Origin: Candidatus Pacearchaeota archaeon
GTDB taxonomy: Archaea; Nanobdellota; Nanobdellia; Pacearchaeales; GW2011-AR1
Reading direction: 5' to 3'
Assembly (NCBI GenBank): GCA_017608985.1
Contig: JAFCEV010000001.1
Coordinates: forward strand, 1 to 29,283
DNA: 29,283 bases
The position numbers and the translations under genes were made by a program. Shown piece by piece: positions 7,708-13,276 of the stretch. The stretch's first letter is position 1; every line of letters begins with the position of its first letter. The notes under the pieces were generated by a model that had not been told where the DNA came from, ran no database searches, and worked only from the letters and a program-made list of their open reading frames with translations.

Positions 7708-7782
7708 AGCGGGATAGAGCAGCCTGGAGTGCTCGTCGGGCCCATAACCCGGAGGTCGGAGGTTCAAATCCTTCTCCCGCTA
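7708..7782 (+). tRNA. initiator tRNA-Met(CAT)
   Basis: Acceptor AGCGGGA/TCCCGCT with discriminator A. The anticodon stem ends in the three consecutive G:C pairs (GGG/CCC) that mark initiators, around loop CCCATAA with anticodon CAT at 7743-7745. The T-arm is GGAGG-TTCAAAT-CCTTC, again initiator-like. Position 33 is C rather than the near-universal U. No CCA is encoded. Confidence 0.93.
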
Positions 7783-7784
7783 TT
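7774..7784 (+). repeat. tRNA-iMet 3'-end repeat, copy 1 (inside the tRNA)
   Basis: CTCCCGCTATT at the 3' end of the initiator tRNA recurs exactly 75 bp downstream at 7849-7859. Confidence 0.6.
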
Positions 7785-7848
7785 CCCAACTCAGCCATTG
7801 AAAAGTCGTCATTGATATCAGAAAATGAGTCGCTTTCCAACAACTTCG

Positions 7849-7859
7849 CTCCCGCTATT
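7849..7859 (+). repeat. tRNA-iMet 3'-end repeat, copy 2
   Basis: This exact 11-bp copy of the tRNA 3' end, preceded by CTTCG where the tRNA has CTT, resembles the partial tRNA duplicate left by a site-specific insertion. No integrase is present, and at 11 bp coincidence is possible. Confidence 0.45.
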
Positions 7860-7873
7860 TTTCTAATAAAAAA

Positions 7874-7882
7874 CCTTAAAAG
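7874..7882 (+). promoter_or_regulatory. TATA-like box of tRNA-Ser(GCT)
   Basis: CCTTAAAAG is centred about 27 nt before the first base of the intron-containing tRNA-Ser. Confidence 0.45.
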
Positions 7883-7905
7883 TATCAAAAGTTCTTTAAT
7901 TATAT

Positions 7906-8027
7906 GCCTCAGTCGCATAATGGTATTGCACTGGATTGCTAAATTGCCTCCGCTGAAAATCGCGAGAAAGAAAAATGCAAACATCCAGGCCCTTCGGGGC
8001 TCGCAGGTTCGATTCCTGCCTGAGGCG
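7906..8027 (+). tRNA. tRNA-Ser(GCT) with intron
   Basis: Acceptor GCCTCAG/CTGAGGC, discriminator G; D-stem GCA/TGC; anticodon stem CTGGA/TCCAG; anticodon GCT (7938-7940); variable arm GCCC-TTCG-GGGC; T-arm GCAGG-TTCGATT-CCTGC. A 41-nt intron (7942-7982) follows position 37. Exon 5' TTGC (7936-7939) pairs with intron GCAA (7977-7980), leaving two 3-nt bulges (TAA and ACA). This is a canonical bulge-helix-bulge for archaeal splicing endonuclease. Confidence 0.95.
7942..7982 (+). other. tRNA intron (bulge-helix-bulge)
   Basis: The 41-nt intron lies at the standard 37/38 position of tRNA-Ser(GCT). Cleavage would fall within each 3-nt bulge, after A7941 and after C7982. An inner stem ATT/AAT (7943-7945 with 7974-7976) continues the structure. 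Its core is richer in G and C than the surroundings and shares TCCGCTGAAAA (7949-7959) with an insertion in the endonuclease IV-like gene (14587-14597). Confidence 0.9.
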
Positions 8028-8031
8028 TTTT
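8017..8031 (+). repeat. tRNA-Ser(GCT) 3'-end repeat, copy 1
   Basis: TGCCTGAGGCGTTTT covers the end of the tRNA and the flanking T run. A copy with one mismatch lies at 8153-8167. Confidence 0.5.
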
Positions 8032-8048
8032 CACAATTGAAAATTGTG
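8032..8048 (+). terminator. hairpin after tRNA-Ser(GCT)
   Basis: CACAATT-GAA-AATTGTG forms a perfect 7-bp stem a few bases after the tRNA discriminator and a TTTT run. It may be a terminator or a processing structure. Confidence 0.4.
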
Positions 8049-8151
8049 CAGGAATCTTAACAAAAGTTTGATATTTCCTCTTCGATTCCGAACAAGTCCA
8101 CGAGAACTAATCGCGAAACCATTTTCTAAAAATCTGAGTGAGCTTGGGAGC

Positions 8152-8274
8152 ATGCCTGAGACGTTTTTTGAATGGGAAAAACCAAGTTTTAAAGAAATTA
8201 CAACTATGGATTTGGACGATGTTGGTGAAGAATGCGATAATTTGTTCTCTTTTGGTGTAAAAGAAATTTTATAA
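8152..8274 (+). CDS. possible 40-aa acidic peptide
   Basis: An ORF (MPETFFEWEKPSFKEITTMD..., ending FGVKEIL) opens at an ATG inside the second copy of the tRNA 3'-end repeat and ends in the TATA region of the CstA-like gene. In frame it can be extended upstream to a TTG at 8044, but that part uses rare codons and looks non-coding. GGGAG is only 1 nt from the ATG, a poor spacing. It could be a remnant gene end. No family is recognised. Confidence 0.25.
   Translation: MPETFFEWEKPSFKEITTMDLDDVGEECDNLFSFGVKEIL
8153..8167 (+). repeat. tRNA-Ser(GCT) 3'-end repeat, copy 2
   Basis: TGCCTGAGACGTTTT matches 14 of 15 bases of the tRNA end 136 bp upstream. The stretch between has codons (several CGA) unlike the surrounding genes. 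This may be a remnant of insertion at the tRNA 3' end. Confidence 0.4.
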
Positions 8275-8277
8275 ATA
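8267..8277 (+). promoter_or_regulatory. TATA box of cstA-like gene
   Basis: ATTTTATAAAT lies about 30 nt upstream of the ATG at 8305, giving a very short or no leader. Confidence 0.5.
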
Positions 8278-8304
8278 CACTCTGCTTAATTTTATCATAA
8301 AAAG

Positions 8305-9933
8305 ATGGTGAATGCTGCAATAATTGCACTGATTGGAATTGCTTTTCTTATTGCAAATTATTTTTTATATGGAAGATTTATTGAGAAAAAAATCAAGCCA
8401 ACCAATAAAAAAACTCCTGCTTTTATAAATAAAGATAAGACAGATTTTTATCCTGCTAATAAATTCTTTTTGTTTGGGCATCATTTTGCATCAATTGCAG
8501 GTGCAGGACCAATTATAGGACCAATCTTAGCTGTCTCTTATTTTGGTTGGTTAGCTGTTTCCCTGTGGATTATCTTAGGTACAATTTTTATAGGAGCTGT
8601 TCATGACTATCTCTCATTAATGTTGTCTGTAAGAAATAAAGGAAGAGGAATTTCAAGAATTTCTTCTGATGCTTTGAACAGACGTTCTGGAAAAGTTTTT
8701 GCAATAATGATTTACTTGACTTTAATGCTGATTGTTACTGTTTTTTCTGTTTCAGCTGCTGACAGCATAATTAGCCAGCCAAGTTTAGTTATCCCAATAA
8801 TTGCAATTTCCATTATTGCTGTGATTTTGGGTTTGGCTGTTTATAAATTCAAAAAAAATCCTTTAATTTCAAGTTTAATTGCTCTGGTTTTTGTTTTCTT
8901 TTTTATGTGGGTGGGTTACAAAGTTCCTTTGTCTCTCCCTTTTGCTCTTCAAACTCAACAAATAATCTGGATAACAATTCTTATTAGTTATGGTGCAATT
9001 GCCTCTTTGATTCCTGTCTGGATATTTCTCCAGCCCAGAGATTATTTAAGTGCTATTCAATTAATTTTATTTTTATTTCTTGGATTTGCTTCGATATTTA
9101 TTGTTCAGCCAAATGTTAATATTCCTCTGATAATTAAAGGCAATCTTCCAATGTGGCCTATTTTGTTTATTACAGTTGCTTGCGGTGCTGTTTCAGGGTT
9201 TCATTCGCTCGTAGCATCAGGCACAACATCGAAACAATTAGCAAGTGAAAAACACGGAAAATTCATAGGTTATGGCGGCATGATTGCAGAAGGATTGCTG
9301 GCTTTATTAGTGTTATTGTTTATTGGAAGTTTAGCTTGGAATTCTGGCTCACTGAACTTCCTGGATTCTTTAGAGCAGGGATGGGTTATTGCATTTGGAA
9401 ATGGAATTGGAAATGTTGTTGGAAGTCTGAATATATCTTTTCTTGGGTTTGCAATTGCAAGTTTAATAGGAGTATTTATGGTTAATCAATTTATATTGAC
9501 TTCTTTGGATACTTCAACAAGAATATCAAGATTAGTACTTGCAGATACTTTCAGACAAAAAATACTAAAAAAGAAATGGTTCGGAGTTTTAATAACAGTT
9601 ATTCCTGCTTATATTTTGGCAATTACAAATTCATATGCTAATCTTTGGAGATTGTTTGGAAGTGCAAATCAACTTATAGCTGCAATTGCTTTAATCACTA
9701 TTTCTGCTTATTTTATAGAGCATAAACAACACATAAAGTTCCTGATTATCCCGACTGCATTTATGGTGGCAACTACTGTTGGTGCTCTCTTGTATGGGTT
9801 GTTTAATAAAGCAGGTTATATTCTCACAGGAAACTGGCTATTGTCTATAATATCAATAATTTTGGTTGTGCTGGCTTTGTTTGTTTCTTATGAAGGATTT
9901 CAGGTTGTGAAGAAATACAGGAAGAGGATTTGA
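8305..9933 (+). CDS. cstA: CstA-family carbon starvation / peptide transporter
   Basis: This 542-aa polytopic membrane protein has the CstA hallmark DFYPANKFFLFGHHFASIAGAGPIIGP around residues 50-75, then VHDYLSLMLSVRNKGRGIS, and many hydrophobic helices (about a dozen or more) up to the C terminus. Family members take up pyruvate or peptides; the substrate here is unknown. In a DPANN-type cell with little biosynthesis, import of small organic acids or peptides would fit. The gene abuts the convergent dtdA gene with no bases between the stop codons, so the transcripts must overlap. Confidence 0.92.
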   Translation: MVNAAIIALIGIAFLIANYFLYGRFIEKKIKPTNKKTPAFINKDKTDFYPANKFFLFGHHFASIAGAGPIIGPILAVSYFGWLAVSLWIILGTIFIGAVHDYLSLMLSVRNKGRGISRISSDALNRRSGKVFAIMIYLTLMLIVTVFSVSAADSIISQPSLVIPIIAISIIAVILGLAVYKFKKNPLISSLIALVFVFFFMWVGYKVPLSLPFALQTQQIIWITILISYGAIASLIPVWIFLQPRDYLSAIQLILFLFLGFASIFIVQPNVNIPLIIKGNLPMWPILFITVACGAVSGFHSLVASGTTSKQLASEKHGKFIGYGGMIAEGLLALLVLLFIGSLAWNSGSLNFLDSLEQGWVIAFGNGIGNVVGSLNISFLGFAIASLIGVFMVNQFILTSLDTSTRISRLVLADTFRQKILKKKWFGVLITVIPAYILAITNSYANLWRLFGSANQLIAAIALITISAYFIEHKQHIKFLIIPTAFMVATTVGALLYGLFNKAGYILTGNWLLSIISIILVVLALFVSYEGFQVVKKYRKRI

Positions 9934-10764
9934 TTATTTATTTATCTCACTAGTCCTTTTGTAATTAATATATAATCTATCCAAAATTTTTAGAGCCTGT
10001 TTTCTCTGCTCTGCCTTTCCCATACCTTTCCAGTCAAGAACTGCAAAATCAACTTCTTCGTCTGTTTTATCAATTGCTTCTTTAACCATCTCTTCTGTTA
10101 AAGGAAAAACATAATTTGGAATAACATGAGATATTGCAACATTTGAGCTTAATTGAATTTTATTAAAGTTAGGGCAGTAATGCGGACCTCCAATTCCAAT
10201 TGCAACTTCATTATAAGGATTTGGTTTGAATTCCTGAATTGCTTCTAAAATTGTTTTTGCTAAAATAAATCCTGCTCTTCTGTCTTGCCATTCTGTCTCA
10301 GTTGAACCAATTTCAATGAACAGACAGGGTTTATCAATTAAAGGGCCGTGATGAGTGCATTCTAAAGTTACTTTATATTTTTCAGCTAATCCCGAAGATT
10401 TTGTATTTTTATTCAGGATTTCAAAGATATATTTCTGAAATAATGCAGAAGTTCTGGAAACTTTTCTGCTTTCTCCTCCAAGCTCTGCACTTCTCCAGTT
10501 TCCAGGGGCATGAACTGAAAGAGTTTTTTCATTTTTTTCTGACTTATGCTTTGAAGCAAAAATTATAAAATCATATTTGTTTATTTTCTCCAAATCCAGA
10601 TTTTTTGTATAAATTATTTCATCTTCAACCAGATAAAAATCAAAATTAGGTTTGTCTTTCATTGAAGATAATAAAGGATTTTCTCTGAACTGACTTAATT
10701 GAGTTGTTATATTTATTCCTGCTTTGTCTTTCTTACTGGCAACAATTAAATATTTTGAATACAT
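9934..10764 (-). CDS. dtdA: D-aminoacyl-tRNA deacylase, archaeal type
   Basis: The 276-aa protein matches DtdA, which hydrolyses D-amino acids from mischarged tRNA. Visible family motifs are VHAPGNW (84-90), ECTHHGPL (135-142), FIEIGSTETEWQDRRAG (149-165), GIGGPHYCPNF and SHVIPNYVF. The length is the family's usual one. The ATG at 10764 lies about 23 nt from an AT-box (10783-10792) that could also serve the divergent gene at 10813. Confidence 0.95.
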   Translation of the reverse strand: MYSKYLIVASKKDKAGINITTQLSQFRENPLLSSMKDKPNFDFYLVEDEIIYTKNLDLEKINKYDFIIFASKHKSEKNEKTLSVHAPGNWRSAELGGESRKVSRTSALFQKYIFEILNKNTKSSGLAEKYKVTLECTHHGPLIDKPCLFIEIGSTETEWQDRRAGFILAKTILEAIQEFKPNPYNEVAIGIGGPHYCPNFNKIQLSSNVAISHVIPNYVFPLTEEMVKEAIDKTDEEVDFAVLDWKGMGKAEQRKQALKILDRLYINYKRTSEINK

Positions 10765-10782
10765 ACAATAGAAAATATTAAA

Positions 10783-10792
10783 TTATTTAAAG
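10783..10792. promoter_or_regulatory. bidirectional TATA region for dtdA and helical protein
   Basis: TTATTTAAAG sits about 23-25 nt from both divergent start codons (10764 minus, 10813 plus), so both transcripts would be nearly leaderless. Confidence 0.5.
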
Positions 10793-10812
10793 AGTTTTTG
10801 CTGTTTAATTAT

Positions 10813-11061
10813 ATGGATTTGATTGAAACTTTAAGAAAAAAAGGAGATTCTAAAATAAAAGAAATTGAGAAAATACTTGAAGAAACAGCAGAACAAAAGG
10901 AGAAGCACAGAGAAACGGCTAAATATGCTTTAAGTATGGCTATAAGATTGTATGAGGAATTGATTAAAGAAAAAGGGGCTTTATATGTTAAACTGGTTTA
11001 TCCAGAGATTTTGGATAAAATTAGCGAAATTACAGATGATTTATTAGAATATGAGAGTTGA
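10813..11061 (+). CDS. 82-aa helical hypothetical protein
   Basis: This small charged protein begins MDLIETLRKKGDSKIKEIEK and ends LLEYES. It appears all-helical with Lys/Glu heptad character and no membrane segment or cysteines. I take ATG 10813 because an AT-box lies 25 nt upstream; an in-frame TTG at 10798 would add five residues. The 3' end carries a 17-bp sequence (11058-11074) that recurs 2,040 bp away, beyond the peptide/radical SAM cassette, so this gene end is the left border of an apparent insertion. No family is recognised. Confidence 0.7.
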   Translation: MDLIETLRKKGDSKIKEIEKILEETAEQKEKHRETAKYALSMAIRLYEELIKEKGALYVKLVYPEILDKISEITDDLLEYES

Positions 11062-11074
11062 TTTTTAGTGTAAC
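11058..11074 (+). repeat. 17-bp direct repeat, left border of cassette
   Basis: TTGATTTTTAGTGTAAC overlaps the stop codon of the preceding small gene and recurs exactly at 13098-13114. The two copies bracket the whole methyltransferase/radical SAM/peptide cassette, resembling attachment-site duplication at the 3' end of a target gene. Confidence 0.7.
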
Positions 11075-11096
11075 TCTTTCTCTATCAAATTTAAAA

Positions 11097-11627
11097 TTAA
11101 GTTTGCTCATTTTTTAATATTAAAAAAATTAAATTGTGTTTGTGTGGAGGAACATTTGGGTGTTCTTCTATTTCTGTTTCATCCTGCAATTCTTTTTCAA
11201 CTTTCCATCCAGGATAAAAAGATAGAATTTCTTCCTTTGTTGGAAAAAATTTTCCTTCATTTTTCATGCTATCTTTCTCAGACATACAAATGATAAAATT
11301 ATATCCTCTTTTTGAGGTAGCTTTTTTAATTTTTTCAAATAATTTATGGACTTTGTCTTTATTGAAAAAATGCAAAATCAAAGAAGCAATTATTAAATCG
11401 TTATCCCTTCCAAAGTCTTCTTTAACTACATTTCCCAATACAAATTCAAAATTGTCTGGTTTTTCTGATAGCAATTCTTTAACATCAATCCCTTTTGTTT
11501 TGATTCCTTTTTTGCTAAAAAATAAAGACATTAAACCTTTTCCGCATCCCAAATCCAAAACTTTCTTCAGTTTCTTATCTTGAAAGAAATTCAAAAATTC
11601 CTTTTTAGTTTGTTTTACGTTTATCAT
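11097..11627 (-). CDS. class I SAM-dependent methyltransferase
   Basis: The 176-aa protein has the Rossmann SAM-binding motif VLDLGCGKGLMSLFFSKKG (about 23-41), the acidic post-II strand TKGIDVKE, and a DLIIASLILHFF motif IV region, resembling TehB/UbiE-like small-molecule or peptide methyltransferases. The C terminus is His-rich (EEHPNVPPHKHNL). The ATG at 11627 lies inside the upstream radical SAM gene (23-nt overlap), so the two are cotranscribed and probably coupled. The target is not evident. From context I infer modification of the small peptide or of an intermediate. Confidence 0.8.
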   Translation of the reverse strand: MINVKQTKKEFLNFFQDKKLKKVLDLGCGKGLMSLFFSKKGIKTKGIDVKELLSEKPDNFEFVLGNVVKEDFGRDNDLIIASLILHFFNKDKVHKLFEKIKKATSKRGYNFIICMSEKDSMKNEGKFFPTKEEILSFYPGWKVEKELQDETEIEEHPNVPPHKHNLIFLILKNEQT

Positions 11628-12675
11628 TTTCTAAATATTCTTTAAAACACATTGGGTCTTTTGCCATATAATCTCCAGTTGTTGCATAGGCAATCGCCCT
11701 ACACCCTCTACAATGAACAACTTTATCACATAAAGACTTTTCTCTTATTTTATTTAAATCTCTTAAATCTTGCATAACCTCATTCTCTAAAACTAAATTT
11801 CTAAATCCTTCTTTAATATTTCCGATAGAAATTGGAAGTCTTCTGCAAGGATAGACTGTTCCATCAGAAAGAACAGAAAGCATCCTGAATCCTGCAGAAC
11901 ATCCGCATAAATAAGTATTATTCTCTTTTGATTTTTTAATTAAATCATTTTCTCCATCCTGAAAAATTTGCCACAAAACATCTGATTGTAATACTGTTAT
12001 TTTTCCTTTATATCTTTCTACTAAATTGTTTGTCTTTTTTAACATTTCATAAACTTCAAAAGAATTAACAAATTTGGGGTCTTTTGTGCCTAATTTTGGA
12101 TCCGGGACATAGGTTTTGAACCCAACCTTTTTAGCACCTGCAATATAAGAATTTTCTATTACATCTTCAAATTCATCCATATTTTGTTTCATTAAAGTCA
12201 TTGCAGAAACAACAGAGATTCCTTCCCTTGATGCATTATTTATTCCTTCCATTGCTTTGTCATAAGCAAACTCTCTTCCTCTTATTTTATTATGGGTTTC
12301 CTTTGTTCCATCAATAGAAATTTGAATTGTGTCTATTCCTCTTTCTTTTATTTGTTTTGCTTTTTTTGGATTAATTAAGGTCCCATTTGTTAACAAATTT
12401 GTAATAACTTCTTGTTTTTGAGTATAATCAAAAATGTTTAGATGATCTCTTCTCATTAAAGGTTCTCCTCCAGAAATTGCAATCCTTGGAATCATATCCC
12501 ATCGTTTTGCAGTTTCTTTTAAATCATCTATCATAGAAAAAACATCTTCTAAACTCATAAGCTCTTTAAATTGTTGATGATTAGAATTTCCTTCAGAATT
12601 ATGATAACAATGAGAACACCTTAAATTACAACTATCTGTTGAGTCCCACTGTAAGTAAAGATGTCTTCTTGCCAT
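11605..12675 (-). CDS. radical SAM/SPASM peptide-modifying enzyme
   Basis: The 356-aa protein has the radical SAM cluster motif CNLRCSHC (Cys16, Cys20, Cys23), the GGE motif SGGEPLM (68-74), TNGTL and QISIDG. A C-terminal SPASM-type domain follows for auxiliary Fe-S clusters: Cys257/Cys259, then DGTVYPCR (C259-x12-G-x4-C277), Cys316, Cys322, Cys325 and Cys343. Radical SAM/SPASM enzymes typically act on peptides or proteins, forming thioether or C-C crosslinks, or mature enzymes such as sulfatases. It starts 15 nt after the small Cys-rich peptide gene and overlaps the methyltransferase gene. This order (precursor, maturase, tailoring enzyme) suggests a RiPP locus. No leader-binding RRE domain is obvious by eye. 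No Shine-Dalgarno is visible before its ATG. Confidence 0.9.
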   Translation of the reverse strand: MARRHLYLQWDSTDSCNLRCSHCYHNSEGNSNHQQFKELMSLEDVFSMIDDLKETAKRWDMIPRIAISGGEPLMRRDHLNIFDYTQKQEVITNLLTNGTLINPKKAKQIKERGIDTIQISIDGTKETHNKIRGREFAYDKAMEGINNASREGISVVSAMTLMKQNMDEFEDVIENSYIAGAKKVGFKTYVPDPKLGTKDPKFVNSFEVYEMLKKTNNLVERYKGKITVLQSDVLWQIFQDGENDLIKKSKENNTYLCGCSAGFRMLSVLSDGTVYPCRRLPISIGNIKEGFRNLVLENEVMQDLRDLNKIREKSLCDKVVHCRGCRAIAYATTGDYMAKDPMCFKEYLENDKRKTN

Positions 12676-12690
12676 TTTTTAAGAATAAAT

Positions 12691-12912
12691 TTAATCTAAA
12701 AAACAACCATCATCAGAGTAACAAGCATCAGGACCGCAAGCGTCACAAGGATCACAGTGATACTTGTCTTTAAAAAGATTGTACTTTTTTACCTCGTCCC
12801 TTGGACCATGCTCTCTTACCTGATAAGGTAATTGAGTGATACAATTCAAAAAATCTACTTCCTTCGCTGTTAGCTCAAATTCATTTGATTTTTCCATAAT
12901 TTTTAAGAGCAT
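12691..12912 (-). CDS. Cys/Asp-rich small peptide, candidate RiPP precursor
   Basis: The 73-aa peptide (68 aa if the ATG at 12897 is used) has a charged helical N-terminal half (EKSNEFELTAKEVDFLN) that could be a leader. Its C terminus is YHCDPCDACGPDACYSDDGC followed by FLD. Cysteines are at 24, 53, 56, 59, 64 and 70. The last three follow C-x2-D exactly (C59-D62, C64-D67, C70-D73), and C53 is in C-x3-D with D57. No signal peptide or membrane segment is present. It is the first gene of a three-gene unit with the radical SAM and methyltransferase genes. A TATA-like CTTAAAAAG lies 25 nt before ATG 12897, favouring the shorter form. Alternatively it is a small metal-binding protein. Confidence 0.75.
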   Translation of the reverse strand: MLLKIMEKSNEFELTAKEVDFLNCITQLPYQVREHGPRDEVKKYNLFKDKYHCDPCDACGPDACYSDDGCFLD

Positions 12913-12917
12913 TTGAT

Positions 12918-12926
12918 CTTTTTAAG
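12918..12926 (-). promoter_or_regulatory. TATA-like box of the peptide/radical SAM unit
   Basis: On the minus strand CTTAAAAAG is centred 25 nt before ATG 12897, so the inner ATG of the peptide gene would be leaderless. This is the only promoter-like sequence seen for the three-gene unit. Confidence 0.4.
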
Positions 12927-13061
12927 TTTTATTATTGTAAAAAGATAAAGTGCCCAATAAATTTCTTATGAAACAAGACTATTTTTCTAAAAAAACCAAG
13001 CACACATCTCCAAATTAGAGGCAGGTGGTCAAAAGATTTACAAATCTGCATTTATTGAGTT

Positions 13062-13089
13062 TAATTCCTGTTAGTTTCTCCCGAATACT
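13062..13089 (+). repeat. imperfect direct repeat, copy left of transpeptidase gene
   Basis: TAATTCCTGTTA (13062-13073) is exact in the copy at 13939-13950, and similarity continues on both sides (ATTGAG/ATTAAG before, a CCGAA block after). The pair flanks the L,D-transpeptidase gene. Confidence 0.5.
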
Positions 13090-13097
13090 TAAAGGGA

Positions 13098-13114
13098 TTG
13101 ATTTTTAGTGTAAC
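13098..13114 (+). repeat. 17-bp direct repeat, right border of cassette
   Basis: This exact copy of TTGATTTTTAGTGTAAC is 2,040 bp from the copy at 11058-11074. No gene ends here, so it is not explained as a normal gene terminus. Confidence 0.7.
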
Positions 13115-13125
13115 GATGCTGAGAA

Positions 13126-13142
13126 AAAATCCAAGGGATTTT
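13126..13142 (+). repeat. hairpin in gene-free interval
   Basis: AAAATCC-AAG-GGATTTT forms a perfect 7-bp stem with a 3-nt loop. It is bracketed by direct GAGAAAAA repeats on both sides. Confidence 0.5.
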
Positions 13143-13169
13143 GAGAAAAAAGTTTTTCATCAAAGGTGA

Positions 13170-13204
13170 AGTCCCATCAAATAAAAGAATCAATGAGTGG
13201 GACT
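13170..13204 (+). repeat. inverted repeat AGTCCCA/TGGGACT
   Basis: A perfect 7-bp stem (13170-13176 with 13198-13204) encloses a 21-nt AT-rich loop, about 70 nt upstream of the transpeptidase start. It could be part of a structured RNA, an operator or an element end. Confidence 0.5.
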
Positions 13205-13245
13205 AAATAATAAGTTACCACAATTAAGTAGTTAAAAATAAAAAG

Positions 13246-13254
13246 ATTTAAATA
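13246..13254 (+). promoter_or_regulatory. TATA box of transpeptidase gene
   Basis: ATTTAAATA is centred about 27 nt before the ATG at 13277, predicting a leaderless transcript. An archaeal-style promoter in front of a bacterial-type gene suggests that it has been adapted to this genome. Confidence 0.55.
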
Positions 13255-13276
13255 CTAGTTATACCATAATTATAAT

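Larger units (their letters stand above)
12927..13245. other. gene-free interval between peptide gene and transpeptidase gene
   Basis: No convincing ORF is present. The stretch holds AGATTTACAAATCT (an inverted repeat at 13034-13047), one copy of a repeat shared with 13939 onward, the right 17-bp border repeat, and two hairpins listed separately. It may be debris of earlier insertions or contain a small RNA. Confidence 0.5.

Noticed and set aside
7493..7984. Minus-strand open frame across the tRNA cluster
   Set aside because: It covers three folded tRNA genes on the other strand and reads typical tRNA-derived phrases (PGIEPG), so it is spurious.
12691..12912. Ferredoxin or rubredoxin-like protein
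   Set aside because: Cys spacing (C-x2-C-x2-C-x4-C-x5-C) does not match the C-x2-C-x2-C-x3-CP ferredoxin or paired CxxC rubredoxin patterns, and the Asp pairing with the radical SAM neighbour favours a substrate peptide.
13021..13085. Degenerate tRNA in the interval before the transpeptidase gene
   Set aside because: An AGATTT/AAATCT stem and a TTTAATTCC T-loop-like stretch are present, but the anticodon loop has the wrong size and no acceptor stem forms.
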